Source: Hyaloperonospora brassicae (lineage: Eukaryota; Oomycota; Peronosporomycetes; Peronosporales; Peronosporaceae). Taken from it: DNA of 64,000 bases. Shown here piece after piece: positions 30,032 to 43,639 of this stretch. The notes beneath the pieces were generated by a model, which did not search any database, was not told the DNA's origin, and was given only the letters and a program-made list of their open reading frames with translations. The stretch's first letter is position 1; each line of letters opens with the position of its first letter. The position numbers and the translations under genes are program-made. The stretch is from the NCBI GenBank assembly GCA_947650285.1, contig CANTFL010001244.1, positions 62,001 to 126,000 on the forward strand, written 5' to 3'.

Positions 30032-30502
30032 CTACTTTTTGTCGGCGATAACATAGAGATGTACATTGCCGACCTTCGTCAGCACAAGCATCTTGTCATC
30101 GACGAGGGCGACCTCGTCATTGCACTCCTGTGCATTCAACATCAGTTGCTCATCATTCACGGGATGACGGCTAGCTCCGCTGTCCAGGATCCAGTCGTCT
30201 CGTGCGTCGTCGCTGCTGTCTTCAAAGTCCAGAATCACCTCATTGTCTCTGCTGCTGTCATTTCCAGCTTCCTTAGCTATCTTATTCGATCTGCAGTCGA
30301 CCTTCAGATGCCCAATATTTCCACATTTGAAGAACTTGCGAGTCTCCTTTGACGTCTCGCTGTCTGATACCGCTGCGACGACCTCATGGCTGATGGTTTG
30401 TCCCATCGTGTTCGTAATATCGACGGCTTGTGCGATGTGCGCCATATCTTCTGCTTGAAGCAAGTGAAGGTACTTCCAGTTGTTGTACTTCGCCATCAAC
30501 AC
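30032..30502 (-). pseudogene. Copia Gag end and protease, copy 1
   Basis: A 156-codon minus frame has a zinc-knuckle-like FFKCGNIGHLKVDC (residues 57-70; the first Cys is Phe) and then the aspartic protease box WILDSGASRHPV (residues 104-115), in the usual copia order. Its identity is secure from order and motifs. It is a fragment, and the knuckle has lost a zinc ligand. Confidence 0.75.
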
Positions 30503-30511
30503 GGTGCTAAA

Positions 30512-31480
30512 TTAGATCGAAGCGGAGTGGACGATGTTGTCTTGTACTTTTGCCTCGACGCCACCACCGCACACGTCGCAAACAACGACCGAGGTAAGCA
30601 AGTGTTCCGGCCATGACCGCATCGGGTCCTTTCGTGCGGTGAAGTGATTCATACTTTGCGACGCCGTGATCTTCGTCCTGAACGTGTAAAATATCCAACC
30701 CATCGCGTGATCAAAGTGTCGCGTCCTCATGGCACCAGGTTTTGACTTGATTCTAGTAAAAGCCTTCAGCCTTGGCTGCCAAATAGTGTCCCAGTAAATC
30801 AACTTTGACTTCTTCAGCCCATTCGAAGCCACGTGCTTGCTACGCCGTCGAGACTTGTCGGAGAAACGTTCTTCCCTAAACGGAAGATCCCGGTCGGAGG
30901 CATTGGTACAGCTTGCTCCCATAGTTCAAATTGCGAGCTTGCGTTTGCGCGCATCGGGCGTGCGCGTTAACATTTCTTGAATCGGCGCTGGTTGCACCGA
31001 CGGTTCTAGCACGTGCCCATACTCACGGTCTAACGTCGGCGAATAGAGCGGTGCTTGTTGTCGATCTTGATGTTGTCTGCCGCGTCGTTGCGGCCGGAAC
31101 GATTCTGAGAGCGAGCTACCTGGTTGCCCTACGCGCGCTCATCCGCGTGCTGGTCGCGGCGCGTTGTCGCCGAGTGCTTTTTAATGCATTGAGGCGCCGA
31201 CCATTCCGTGATCGATCTCCGATGCGTACAAACCCGCATAAGTCGCTCCTCGCAGCCGCTTTTCCTCTTCGATCAGCATCTACGACATCTCGAGCGTCTG
31301 CATACGATCCGCGAGCGCTTAAAGCATTGTTAGGACCCTATATCTATGCCCGCATCCTTTTTGTGAGCTAAAGCGTTGACGACGAAAGCTGGCTCGTGCA
31401 CGTTCTTCTTGCGGCCGGGTGCTGCAGAATCAGGGGTCGAGTCGCCGACCGTTGGCGTAGCCGATTTAAACAACATAACC
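30512..31480 (-). pseudogene. Copia Gag N-terminal part and leader, decayed
   Basis: The minus frame 30512-30922 is open but only loosely like copia Gag. Upstream of it to the 5' LTR I see no clear frame; the open plus frame 30931-31371 looks like chance. The last bases before the LTR read GGTTATG on the minus strand, a likely primer site. Confidence 0.45.
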
Positions 31481-31750
31481 TGTTGTTTTACGGTATTTTC
31501 CGCATTAGATGGTAGAATGGGAACTGCGAATATATTAAACGTTTAGCCTACAGCACTCGAATTTGAACGTTACCTAAAACCCTCTTGTGCCTCATTCCGT
31601 CAGTCGCCTCTTGCCATCAATCGCCCCACTTCAACAGTCGTGGTTGTTTGGCGCGTCGCTTCATCTTTTCTTCATCATGTATAGATACATCGACACTCAC
31701 CGGCTCCCTGTGCGGCGTCTAAGTTCAATCGACGTCGTCGATCTTCAACA
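31481..31750 (-). repeat. Copia right LTR (5' LTR), copy 1
   Basis: It matches the left copia LTR (18722-19040) with about 10-15% visible differences and lacks ~50 bp of short CCTCTTGCC repeats. It begins TGTTGTTTTACGG and ends CTTCAACA. Copy 2 is at 56976-57245. Confidence 0.75.
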
Positions 31751-34700
31751 TGAACACCATGGCAATCCTGCGTTAGGACGTACACCTGTCATATGGCACA
31801 TACCTTAGTTGATGCAATCATCAGTATCAGTACCAAGAGGCAGGGAGATTCAATTTGTCGTGAATGCAGCATAACTACTGACAACATGTAATGCTACAGG
31901 ATTTGAGCAATCCACGATGTGAGAGAGAAATGTTATGAAGATACCCTTGAGTCGTCACTCCATCAGACTGCACCATGTCTATCTCCAGTTGCTCCAACAA
32001 AGATTGACCAGTATCTCACACATGCCCTTCTTCCGCTGCCTCTTACTGACCACAACTGACCATTCGTAGTTTTGTGCATTCTACATCAGCGATGAGAAAA
32101 TGTCAACGACAAACTGCACACCAGCAGCTTGTTCAATGACATGTGTTGCGCTGATCGAAGCGATGTTATTCTCGTAATGATTTCCCTCAACAAAAACAGC
32201 AACCGTCTGCTGCGTGTGGCGTCAAGTGATGATAAGCGGCGTTGTAAAGCAGTGTACACATGACATAACTTCTTCTTCGTTGTGCAATCTGAATTTTTGC
32301 ATTCATCCGGCCTTCCATCAATGTTTTCTTTGCACTCCTGTCAACTAGTTGAGTCGTCCAAGTCGTCTCGTAGACACGCAAATGCGAATCCAGTCTCCGT
32401 AAATGTTGTAGTCAGAGAACCGGCCACTACCTCCGCTAATCAATTGACTTCCTGTGATGATCAAAATGAAGCTGACGAGCGTAGGTATTTTTGTCATCTA
32501 TGTGAGCAGTATAAATGCTCTCGAAAGTATTCACCACGAGCACTCTTGAGAGCATGCGTACGAAGCATTAACTTGAACGTGCAAAACAAGCTTGTCAAAA
32601 TGTTGCCAAATGCACACTGTGTCTACAACAATACAAACCTGTGACGCACATCATCAACAGCTATCGCTCGAATTTTGTTGGTTCGTTCTACCTATAATGT
32701 AGCTTAATGTTAGCGATACAATACCAATGTTTTCGTTCAGTTGGCTATTGAAGATATATTAGACGAGTAACATTTCTGTCATTTGGATGGGACATGAGGG
32801 GGAGGGGTCAAGAAATAATTATAATGCCATTGACTCGATTGAAAAGAAATAGAAAAAAGCTACCATGCAACAGATACGCACTACAAATGATGAAACAAAT
32901 GGCGATCTTGTTCAAACAAAACTGCTACGTACAATCAAACATTGCCATTTTCACATATGAGAACGACGTAAAAATACTGCACTAATCAACTTTATCTCGA
33001 AGCCTACGACTGATCCAGGGTACACGACCGACTGTACATACTTATGTCTGAGAACACATATTTGTTCTTTTTTCTCGTATGATACGAATTTAAACCTCAA
33101 GCATTGAAAGTCGTGGACATTCGTAATGCAAGAAGGTATAGATCCATCGACGCTTCAAGCGTTGTCTAGCATGATCTAGCTTTTATGTAAGACCACGATG
33201 TTATGTATCGACATCGTGGTTGTATGTATCTGACGTCTTGGCGGTAAGGTTGACTTAGACGATCAAAAAAAGCGTTGTATTTAAATGGTGGGTAAATTAT
33301 GCTCTGTAATATGTATATGGGAAGCCCGAGGCACCATGTATTGACATTGAGATGGTCAACATTAACTCCGACAAAATTGAGAAGAGCTTCGTGTGTGTTT
33401 TGTTTTAAGTAGTCATGCATCTGATTGTAAACAGTATACTTGATCGAGCGCTAAAAACGACGCAATGCAAACGTAATTTGTGGTCGTCACAAAATTAGCC
33501 ACTTGTGTAGTATAGATGTGAGCTTGAGTCTAAATATTGACAAATGAATGCTATAACGATAAAAGCAATATTGATATCTGCTAAAGAGTACATATTGTAT
33601 TTACCTTGTGATTGTTTTGGGTGAGTAAGGTTACGCATTTATCTAGCCGTTAGGACTCGAACGAAGAGACCGTGAGAAACGTGTGAGTCAAGTCTTGTGC
33701 GGCCTGTTGATTGATAATGGACAGATTAGGCTGATGGGATCACGTATAAAGAAATTTCTTTGAAATAGGTCTTCCTCGTGATTCGAGCACGTTCTAAAAT
33801 TTAGAGATTAAACCACAAACATTGTTTTTTCTACTAGTTACTGCGCACTATGCACAGATGCCATCCAAAGGATCTACCTAGAAGAGCGCTAAAGCTGTTA
33901 TTGTGACACAAGCATAGGTGCCATGTTTCTCGCTTTATATTACGGATAATGCACAATATTATAGCAACTCATATTTGTACATCCTTAATCAGTACTTTAT
34001 CTGAGATCACATGCGATAATAGATATCGTATCAGAAAACTCATATGTCACATGAAAAAGGTAACAGCGTGTCAACAACTCCTTAAGTGATAATACCGTGT
34101 GATCAACGGACACATCACACTATTTCAGCACCCATGCATCGTTTGAAATGAGATTTTCTGTGTATGTCCTACAACATATATATAGATGGTCATCGTGGTA
34201 GTCGACCATTATATGTGAGATATCGTTGATGGGCATATTGGAACAAACAGAGTATCGAAATTGTGCATCGTATGCTCTAGATTTCTTCTCAGTTTGTTTT
34301 AAATAATCCATGCATCTTGTGGTGCATCACTTGTACTTGAATTATAGATACGTTTGCATTTTGTTTTCACATCTTTAAGTAATTTTTTTCACAATAATCG
34401 GGCGTTTTCTTCAATTTTTATAGATGTTATAACCTTAACATTATCGTACATCCAAAATTACGTATCCCGAATAATTCATACATTTTCTCTTATAGGTGTA
34501 CATCACTGTGACGTGGTTGCCAAAACGCTATGCAACTTCATCCGTAGAAAGAAATTATACAGGTAAACAATGTGCTTTGATCCAAGTAGTTGTTTGATGT
34601 TGCCCCATTTGTTGCGTAAAAGTCCAATTTAGTTCTGTCTCTGTCATCCACTTTTACATGATACATCGTGTTATCCACCAATAGATTGTGCCTGTGGTGG

Positions 34701-37184
34701 CATTTCTGAGTTCAGTAGTATTGCAATAACGTAGTGTCAAAGTACGTCACTACAATTCTATCAAAGATGCTCTATATGAACATAAGCCACGAATAAATAA
34801 ATGAAGCAAGAAGGTACAGTAGCTCGACGAGCTGAAGGAATTTGAAATTGCCATTTTGAAAAAATATGCAAATATTGTAAAGTTATCCACATGAGATACC
34901 ATTTAGCTAAACGTTCACCTTGTGGAAAGTATTTACAGGATTATAAAGACGTCCAACTTGCAAACTATAGCTAAATTATTCATAGCGAATGCCTGAAAGA
35001 CATATGCTGTTGTTTCATAAATTCCGGCACCTGTTAGCGTTCGAACGTTTATAGACTGTAGTGTAATACTTTGAATAATATGTCGATAATATTTTTTTTT
35101 CATTTTAAACATTATACTGGTTGTTGACGCTAGAAAAAAACGTCGCTCCAATTGGTCGTTACTATTCGTTCGTGGTGCTGAGCCTAACATCATTGTCCGG
35201 GCGAATGGACAGCGAATACAAATTCTTCGTATCAGTAGAGCGCATTAGTCACCTGTGAGACAATACTTGGCGCACATATGAATGCGATCGCAGCGATTTA
35301 GATGCGCATAAAGAACATTATCAAGCCACTTGTAACGGAGTAAAACCAAAACATGGGTCTGACAGTAGACATAATGTCAATGTGAATCTTGTGTGACAAA
35401 GAGTATGCTTTGATATTTCCACAATAACAGCGAGTTTGCTTCATTATATCACCGAACAAGACCTCTATTCGATGCTGTACGCTTACAGTAGTTAGCGAAC
35501 AGGAGTTCATTATGTTTATATATATATGCAGCTTAACATTATCGAAGTAAGTTTGATCGAGAGCACCCTCGTCACAAAAAATTGATTTTTTCACGAATTG
35601 GCCGTGCAGGAGTCTTTGCTAATCTCAGCGCCTGTATATTGATGGTATGTTGCATCTGCCTACACTATGATCAGTGCATGTCGTTTTAGATCGCTTGTAG
35701 TATAAGTGAAAAGTGAAAAGTAGACCTGTCAAATTGATGTTTGATAGTGATGCTTTGCGTGAAAATATACGAGAAGAACCCCACGGTAATAGATGACGCG
35801 ATCTGAATCAAGTAGCATGGCAGAGACATTTTATGTAACTGATAAATTCGATCGTTTGATAACTTCAATACTGCCGTCTGAAAGCTCAAAAAAATTGAAG
35901 CAGTATTGTAATCTACATTGCCTAGCTTAATACACACATTCATTTGTAATTGTTTCTCTTGGTTTATTAATTACACATCGCATGACTTACTGGCAATTAT
36001 GTACGAATCTTTCACGACACAATCGATCTTTATGCATTAAGTGGATCCTGACAATCACGGGCAAATTAGGTTCATTCTCCTTGGCAATCACGCTTTCTTG
36101 TGTTATTCACACAGGAAAAAAATTAAGTAGATGGCATATACAAAAACAAATGTCTCACACTTCAAGATAACCACGTCTCTTTATTCAATTTTTATATGCT
36201 ACAATTTTTTTAATCACTGACGACAAATCACATCCAGTCATGTGATCCTAAGCATGTGTAATTTGTAATTTTTTTCGTCGATCAAGTCTGGATCCTTGCC
36301 ATCTTAGTTGCTACTTCTGTGGTGCATGTAATTCTCATTTCAAGTCTTGTATTAAATATAATCATCATTTGTAGTCATTGAGTTCAAAAGACGAGGAGTA
36401 GAGAAGCGCACCGCTAAGGTCTACTACCCAACCGAACATATACATGCCTGAAATTGATTGAATAAATTCACGTACATTTTATCGATCACTTCTGTTAATA
36501 AATCAATACAAAACCTTTTTCTAGACCTTTCAACAGTTCTTAGCAACAAAAAGAATTGGTACATCGACGCTTACACGCAAAGTGAAATAATTTAATATAC
36601 TATACGCATCAACAAGACAGAAATTGTTGATTGTATTACAAAATGGACTCTACATTTAATAATACTTGAGCTAAAATGACAATTTGACAAATTTGTACCT
36701 TGAGCTCAAGTAAGGAAATGATTGTGGAGCGTGGCAATTAGAAGTCTAGCTGTTTCAATGTTTAAGTAAATGGTTACTTAGCATGTCGATTATAGAACAA
36801 CAATAAGGTAATTGTTCGCAAAGTAGAATGCCAAGAAAAATATTGGTATATTATATATAAAATCTTGAAAAAGTGACACACTTGTGAAGCAAGCAGACGG
36901 TATGGACGATTAGAGCCCAAATTTGTGTAGGACTAGCAGAATGTCTTCGGATTTGTTTAAACAGATGGAAGTGCGACTTTTGTAGCTATGTGAAAACACT
37001 TATCGGAATCAATGAACCCGGAATACAGCGTACCGAAGGGACAAGGGGATTAGTTTTAGCGAAAGGGTGCCAAGAAAAAATGTGTTACGAAGAAAACGAG
37101 GCCCTCGACGGATAAGAACCTTAGAAATATAGCAAGGAGAAATCATCGCTAGGGTACCGGTTAAACGGTACTGAAAGGAGTAGA
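31751..37184. other. AT-rich spacer of repeat unit, copy 1; no supported gene
   Basis: No domain, RNA gene or LTR is recognised. A perfect hairpin lies at 33192-33220 (stem ACCACGATGT, 9-nt loop). Two minus frames, 33166-33420 and 34120-34311, begin alike (DYLKQ) and share nearby bases (TTTGTTTTAA, CATGCATCT), so they may come from an old duplicated gene, but I cannot name it. Other frames of 60-120 codons (for example 32282-32644 plus, 35298-35594 minus, 35686-35943 minus) persist in copy 2, which only reflects overall identity. Confidence 0.35.
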
Positions 37185-37340
37185 CCACGGTTCCTTATCG
37201 GAATCTATGGTTTCTAGGGATAGACCTTAATCCGTTATTGGTAGACACAATTCTTCATTGGCCGAACTAAGTCCCTCATCGGTAGTTCATAACCCTTATG
37301 GCTGAACTCGGTCAATCATTGGTGTATCTGGACCCGGTCG
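37185..37340. repeat. Degenerate ~20-bp tandem repeats
   Basis: Imperfect units of the CCTTATCGG/CCGTTATTGG/CTTCATTGG/CCTCATCGGTAG kind follow each other at about 20-24 bp spacing, mixed with GGT(C/A)GA. Copy 2 has the same array at about 62675-62830. The origin is unknown; it may be part of a decayed transposon. Confidence 0.4.
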
Positions 37341-37529
37341 ATCCTTGACCCTCAAATTCCGTCTACTCAAGACCAGTCAGATAAAGAGTCGGGTAATTAG
37401 GCAAGGTTAGAGCTGATACATTAAAGGATAGGAATATATTTTAAACTTATTGATTTGCAATCTAATTGTCACGTCTTAGGATAAGACTGTGAAAATTACT
37501 GATTAATTTGCTATCTACCTAAAACGTCT

Positions 37530-38020
37530 TTGGTTATCTTTAATGAACTTGTTAAGTCTGCCCGTCTGTCCTGGGAAAGAGATGTATTTTACCTCCTATT
37601 AGACACAGTTGCATAGCAAGTTTAAGCGCATTTATGAGCCTAAAAAGATCAAGCCTGTAGATTCGTCGTGTAGCAAACGCTTTCTTTACGATCCGGAATT
37701 GGAGGTGGCCTCCTGACCCAGTGGTCAGGAAGACGAGCATCGACCAGGTGTTTCGCATCCTTAAAACAACAAGGAAATGGCCAAGAGCGACAAGCTTCCT
37801 AAATAATTTGGTAATATGTCCGCTCTGGACCGAGTCAATCATGTGGCCATCTACTGACCCGCTAAGCGAAGCATATGCACTCGAGGCACAAGCCCTGACT
37901 CTTATACGATCAGCATCAACATCGCCATCAAGCGTACTGAAGGGTGAAATATTCCAGGAGATGGCTATACAAAAAAAGAAGCGAGGTCCATACGCGCCTT
38001 AGGGCGTTCCCTATGTGGTA
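37530..38020. other. Unrecognised segment open on both strands, copy 1
   Basis: On the minus strand a frame without stops reads from about 38000 down to 37552 (VDGHMIDSVQSGHITKLF, TWSMLVFLTTGSGGHLQF). The plus strand is also open from 37721 to 38002, ending QKKKRGPYAP. In copy 2 the plus frame is longer (63102-63491) because a TAG here is TCG there. I recognise neither product. The neighbouring degenerate repeats suggest a transposon relic. Confidence 0.3.
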
Positions 38021-38259
38021 TATTAGTTAGTCAGATCTGTTCACACACAGAATCATCGTACAAACACATAAAAAGCCAAGTTTAGTCGGGGACACGGGAT
38101 GGTACGTTAGGACAAAAGCCCATGCATTTCACCTCTTCAGGTTTAGTAATGGTCTTCGCCTAATTAATTTCTGACAACCAATACTCCAGAAGCTTGCTGA
38201 GCTCAGCAACATCTATAACTCTCTCTTCATATGACTTCACACCAACAAGTGGAAGCCGA

Positions 38260-38830
38260 CGCAGTACGCGCTTTTATAGGTCACCGGGCGCAGTGTACGC
38301 CCGACTATAAGAATTAAGGAGCCCTTGTTTGAGGTCCACCGGCTCGTCATTTAGACAAGTCTTTAGAAAACGAGGCCTTCACTTAAGGCTCTCCGGCTCG
38401 CCGTTGGAGAGACTCACAATGGTCTCTTTGCTGAGGTTTACCGGCTCGTCAACGATGAGACTTCCTCTTTCGCTAGTATCGATCGTTACCCAACCCGGGC
38501 ATTCCTAAGCCCTTGGCGCTACCAGTCGATACCTTTACAGGCTATGCCTCTCGAGGTTCGACAATAGGCATAATCTAGCCCACGCAACGACTCACCTCAA
38601 GTGTACGCGTGTCTTGGACTTCGAAAATCTGTACTAAATTGGTTTATCTCGTTCGCTGGATCGCAGAGCCAGTTTGAATAGCTCTCTGTCCTTTCCTAGT
38701 TCTTATACAAATAAAGTGATGAATAAATAGTTCGATCTTATCGCATTCTGCACAGTAAACAGTTCACCCACACTCGAGTCGCCGATACTTAATTCGCCGA
38801 CACTTGAATCGCCGGCTCCCGGTTCGTTTA
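38260..38830. repeat. Short degenerate repeats (CCGGCTCG and TCGCCGA types)
   Basis: Three spaced units of CCGGCTCG followed by a GAGACTT-like end lie at about 38335-38470. A 15-bp array (CTCGAGTCGCCGATA, CTTAATTCGCCGACA, CTTGAATCGCCGGCT) lies at about 38774-38820. Copy 2 repeats the first block near the window end. Confidence 0.35.
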
Positions 38831-41800
38831 ATCCCAAACTAATATCGTGCTTTTCAAATGCTCTACACCACAATGTGGTATCCGTAAGTCGTCTTGAGGT
38901 AACGCAATGCGCTAATAGCTGTTTTCCAGTTTTAATTCTTCTTTTCTCCAGAAAGCTTAACTACTGGATGTTAGCAAATTAATTATTAGGTAATGTGCAA
39001 GTGTTATCTACCACCAATAACCCTACTACTATATGTTACGGTCTTAATCACACATACGTGCTATCTTCATCCGTACAAGACGACGTAAGTTCGACAATTT
39101 TAGGCTGTTTTGCACATATTGTCGGCAACCTTAGAATTTGCTATCCAAACCGTTAGACTATGGCTTCAATGTTACGAATTATCTTGATTATTTAGTTTGC
39201 ATAAATGTCATGTAGAAAATCCATGCCCAGGATGGACTCGGCTGATCTTAGCTACTCCATTATGCATCATACCAAATAAGATTCAATGGAGGCTAAATCG
39301 TACCACTTGTTCATGTACATGCAATGTACATGTCGTCGACGAACATATCCACGTAGATTACACCAGAATAAAGACGCTTGCTGTACAGGTGTATAATTTT
39401 GGCGAAGATCTTTTGACCATTCTTCACGAATGCACGACGAGTTGTCGTATTACAAGAAATGTCACTTGCTTTAATCCGTAAATATCTTCATTAATAGTAA
39501 GCTGTATTTGCCCCTAGTTGCTCCATAAAGTACGCTTTTGCAACGCATATCGCAAATAAAATTGTTTCCTATTTATTTTAAAACAAGAATGTACCCTTCA
39601 AAAACACCCGTTCGTAAATGTTTGCATCCAGTTGCAATCAAACTTTAATTGTAGCTATTCCGCCGCCTTTTCCCTCCCGCTTTTAAAAATAAACCGTCAA
39701 TTGTGTGTCGGGTACTTCCGCTCTTCACGTTCAACCGAAAGTTCACATAATATTCTGCTCACGAAAACGCATTTGGTCTTCATTATGTTGAATCAAAGCG
39801 ACCCCCTACTCTTTTACAAGAAATTATTCGGCCGCAAAATTTCTTTCGGTATATATACTGATCAGTGCTTTCAAATCCTTATGCATTCATCTGGTTGATC
39901 TTTTCTTTATAAAAATCGCAGCTCACATTGGTAATGATATCGTGTTTTTTCATCCTCGTTGACCCGTGCTCGTCCCGGTCATGATGGACCATCTCTGACA
40001 TTTAATGATTGCTTTTCGTCAAATATGAAGCCTTTCTCCAGTAGAAGTAGTGGTATACGAAAATGCCTCATTCGTCCCATCAAAAGGTCTGAAGGCTGGG
40101 TGATATACTCGTTGTGGCTTTTAAGAATTCTGGTGACTATCCAGCTTCATTCTTTCAATACCTCGTTCTTCCGGTATCTATAGTTGTCTTTCCTCTTACC
40201 TATTGATCTGTTATTGCATCATCCATCTCATAGTCTTGAGCAGGGGTAACATCTTTTTACTGGGTACGTCGACGTAGTGTAAAATGTCGATCCGAGTTGG
40301 GTTGAATATATCATCATCGATGTTGGTAATCTGCAGCCGTTTCGCGATAGAGATAATACGTGTCATGTATACCGTTCACCTCGAGCTCTTCCGGGTCGCA
40401 AGCGAGTATTTTTGACCTTGGGCGCTTCCTAATCCTTTGCATGGTGCACCGTCTTATTTTTTGCATAATTAAGGAACACAAATATAAAACGTTTGAAGGG
40501 CGATCTTCGCTATTTTGGCAATGGCGATACGGGCGAAATTTTCCGACCTAAACACTTTATATGATTTAGGCTCGACCATAACTTCAAAGCCCACTTATTC
40601 GGCGTTTCATCCGTGATATTTGCTGACGAACCCTTTTATCAGGTGGGATGCTGTCCTGATCACTTCCAACTACCTTCTCAGTCATACATCCTTCGGAGCA
40701 GATCAGGCTTGCTTTTCGTGGATAATTATATGCATCAATTCTGTCATTCTTTTGTTCTTGTTGACGGATCCGCTCCAGTGTCGTAGGCGAGACACTAAGC
40801 AGGTTGTTTATAATGCGTAAAGAGAATGTTACATTTTTATAATGTATCGGCCTTCTTGCTTTTCCTCTTAATTTACAAGTAGCTACAAAATCCTGGAATC
40901 CTATATAAAGGTCAATACAAATCGATACCCACAATACAAGAGGTTTGTCAATCAAATTAAACTATATGCATGAAGCTGATTTTTAACACCGGATCATCAA
41001 GAACATACAATGAGGTAAAAGGTCGTCACCGTCGTTATAACTACTGTACATCCACCAGCAGAGGTGCTAATTACACATGAGACGGTCGGCATACTTTTTG
41101 TGTCATGAAAAAGATAATATATACCTCTTCGCAAGCATTTCCTATTCAAGCGTGCCACTACTACTGCTGTTTGTAAGAGCCGATGGAACCACAAGTCTTG
41201 CTGGTCTATTTTATATTCCAGCACCTACGACTTGTCGATCTACTTCCATCATTCCATTGCACAATTCTCTAAGATAACTATACATAGAGGACGCTAAAAG
41301 AGACCGAACCTTTCCACGGTTTGCAAGCTTTCCCACCGACATAGAATACCAATCGATTCCTGTATTGCGCATATTCGCCGATTAATCTCGCACACGAACG
41401 GACTTACGAACAACTTTTTGTGAAAGTATATTATATAGACTGACACTAAAGGTATACAAGCCATGTCAGGTCAACACTGCACCTGGTCGCTCGGAAACCA
41501 TTCTGTGCGTCATGTCTCGAGTCTTTGTTAAAGTTATCTAAAGTCGTGTTGCACTCCTTTCCCATATCACCATTCTTTAACTCCTATATATCTTTTAATC
41601 CGTGTGCGTGATTTCCAACAACCTCCACAACGTTGATGTCTTTATGGTATAAACCGACCAGCACGCTTTTCTTTGTCCATCGACGCGCAACGATTTGGCG
41701 CCTACGATACGTAATTCGATTATTGATCCCGTCTCAGTGTCATCAACGCGATAATTGCGCCGAGTAGTCATATTGGACCTTTTCTTGGTCTTAATCATCA

Positions 41801-43600
41801 TTGATTTGGTTGCTTCTGAAACGGGATGGGCCTGCTACGTGGTATCATCAGTGGTGATCAAAGTAGTACAGATTTTAATATATAGTATCAAAAACTTAAT
41901 ATTTATTCACGATGAAGTTATCTAAAAAGCCTTGGATAACTAAACAATAATACCGATATGACCTCCAACTCCTAAATGTATTTTTAACCTTGTTCGGACA
42001 TTCTTTTCAACAAAATCAAAATAAAACAACAAATTAAAGTTCTATTCGTTTAGGCGTAAAATCAGCAAATTAAGTCAAATTGTGCAGATATTGGTGAATA
42101 AGGATGTTTCTGGCTCTTTGGAGAAAGTTATATCAAGAAATTTTCTTGACCGACAAGAATAAGAGAGAATTGCAATATTAGGTTTTGTTGTTACTGAAGC
42201 AATTGCTCAATTTTTTTACAATGATGTTTATATAATTTCGTGTGCTTTTTAGGAAAAATATATGGGCTTAGAATGGTAAAAATCATTTTTTAGAATAAAA
42301 ACGCTACCAAATATGTATCAAATTCAAGAATTGAGAATATCGGTATTAATATTCTCATATGAATATCACCAAAATCAGTAATTTTGTTGCTGTGACCGGG
42401 GATGCTAATTGACTGGTCACATAACAAAAGTGACCGTCGCGGTCACTTGACCAGACAATCGACCATAAGTGGCCATAAGTGACCACGGCATATTATAATC
42501 ACACGTCCTTTAAAGGACAAGGCTAAATACATTACAACATATCATTACGGTCAACAAAAGATTTTGGACGCTATAGGTCTGGCAACTGCATCTCCGACAG
42601 CGTCTTCAAGACCTGCAGACGTTTGGACAATGGGTTTGACAATGTAGGACGGAGCTTGATTTAAGTATAACCCCTTTTGTGATGTGTCATGCCTATGCGT
42701 CTTCATTATGTAGGAGATACAAGATATACCGAGGTTGATGTCGGATTGGTGGTCAAGACGAACGCTGCAGACGTGACAAAGGCTATTTAATTCGCAAGTT
42801 GCCACTGCAAGTGCTGAAAGATAATTATTATATGTTGTTGGACGCTGAGTGAACGATGTGTACACTGTGATATAATTAATTCATTCCAATGTGTAAGTTA
42901 TGATGCATCGCAACAAGCTGTTCGTACTGACAGTGGCTGATGTATAGCAACACAGCTTTTTTATTAATGAATTCGATTGTTTACCATCCTCTCCCTATGT
43001 TCTTGTTCCTCACCCTTCTTTTACCTTAGAAGACTTCCTTGTGAATTACTTGAGAGTCGAAGTGATTTACTGTATACTGTTGTCGTTCCTTTGTGTAATC
43101 TGACGACAACGACAATGAGAAATCATAACGACAACAACGACAGAAAAGGCAACAAGAACAGCAACAGCAGCGCAATACTGTGGTGTGGTGGTAGAGTTGT
43201 GTGAATTGTCTTTGTTTATCCGACAAAAGGAACGTGTATTTGTTAGCAGCACTAGAAGGTCGACTTGTATATGTCTTGCTTTGACTGATATCGGCGGATG
43301 GATAGGATAGCGAGAATCGATGAAATCGACGATGTCGCTTGGTCATCTCGAACAGGTTTAAAGACCAGTAGTGACATGTTTTCGTGTGTTCGTAAACCTT
43401 GGTGCCCAACAATCAACTGCATATTTAAGGCACCGAATGGATCAGACACGCAGTGGTGTGTGCAGAGTTCGCGTGACAGTGACAGCATGGTGCTGCTAAT
43501 GACGAGGCGAGTGTGGTGCTGCTAATGACGAGGCGAGTGTGGCGCTACTCCTTCTACCGATTGGCGCTATCCCATTTGTCGAGGGGGTTGTTGGCAATAG
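38831..43600. other. AT-rich spacer, no supported gene
   Basis: No recognisable coding domain on either strand. Between 42390 and 42490 several TGACC/GGTCA words occur with the short palindrome GTGACCGTCGCGGTCAC, possibly a transposon end. A 26-bp unit (TGGTGCTGCTAATGACGAGG...) is repeated twice in tandem at 43488-43539. The plus strand here lies outside the copy-2 part visible in this window. Confidence 0.35.
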
Positions 43601-43639
43601 GAACACTACGACGTATATACGCACCATGCGCTGTTTACT

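Larger units (their letters stand above)
18722..31750 (-). mobile_element. Degraded Ty1/copia element, split by gypsy element 2
   Basis: LTR-like ends lie at 18722-19040 and 31481-31750. Between them, minus-strand remnants run gag, CCHC, protease, integrase, RT, RNase H, which is the copia order (integrase before RT). Gypsy element 2 (19272-27238) splits the RNase H. Frames are broken throughout, so the element is inactive. The bases inside the left LTR read GAAAAGGAGGAG on the minus strand, a good polypurine tract. Inside the right LTR is GGTTATG, the same start as the internal-tRNA primer site known for copia-type elements. No matching target duplication is visible at the outer ends. Confidence 0.8.

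Noticed and set aside
30931..31371. A 146-codon plus frame in the copia leader, kept in copy 2
   Set aside because: Conservation only reflects the recent duplication; composition is Ala/Arg/Val-rich without domain features, and the element's real genes are on the other strand.
37185..37340. Regularly spaced short repeats considered as a CRISPR array
   Set aside because: Units are degenerate, spacers are not distinct and the region is eukaryotic; better described as decayed tandem repeats.
42390..42490. TGACC/GGTCA cluster considered as a Helitron or MITE end
   Set aside because: No partner end, target duplication or second copy found in the window.
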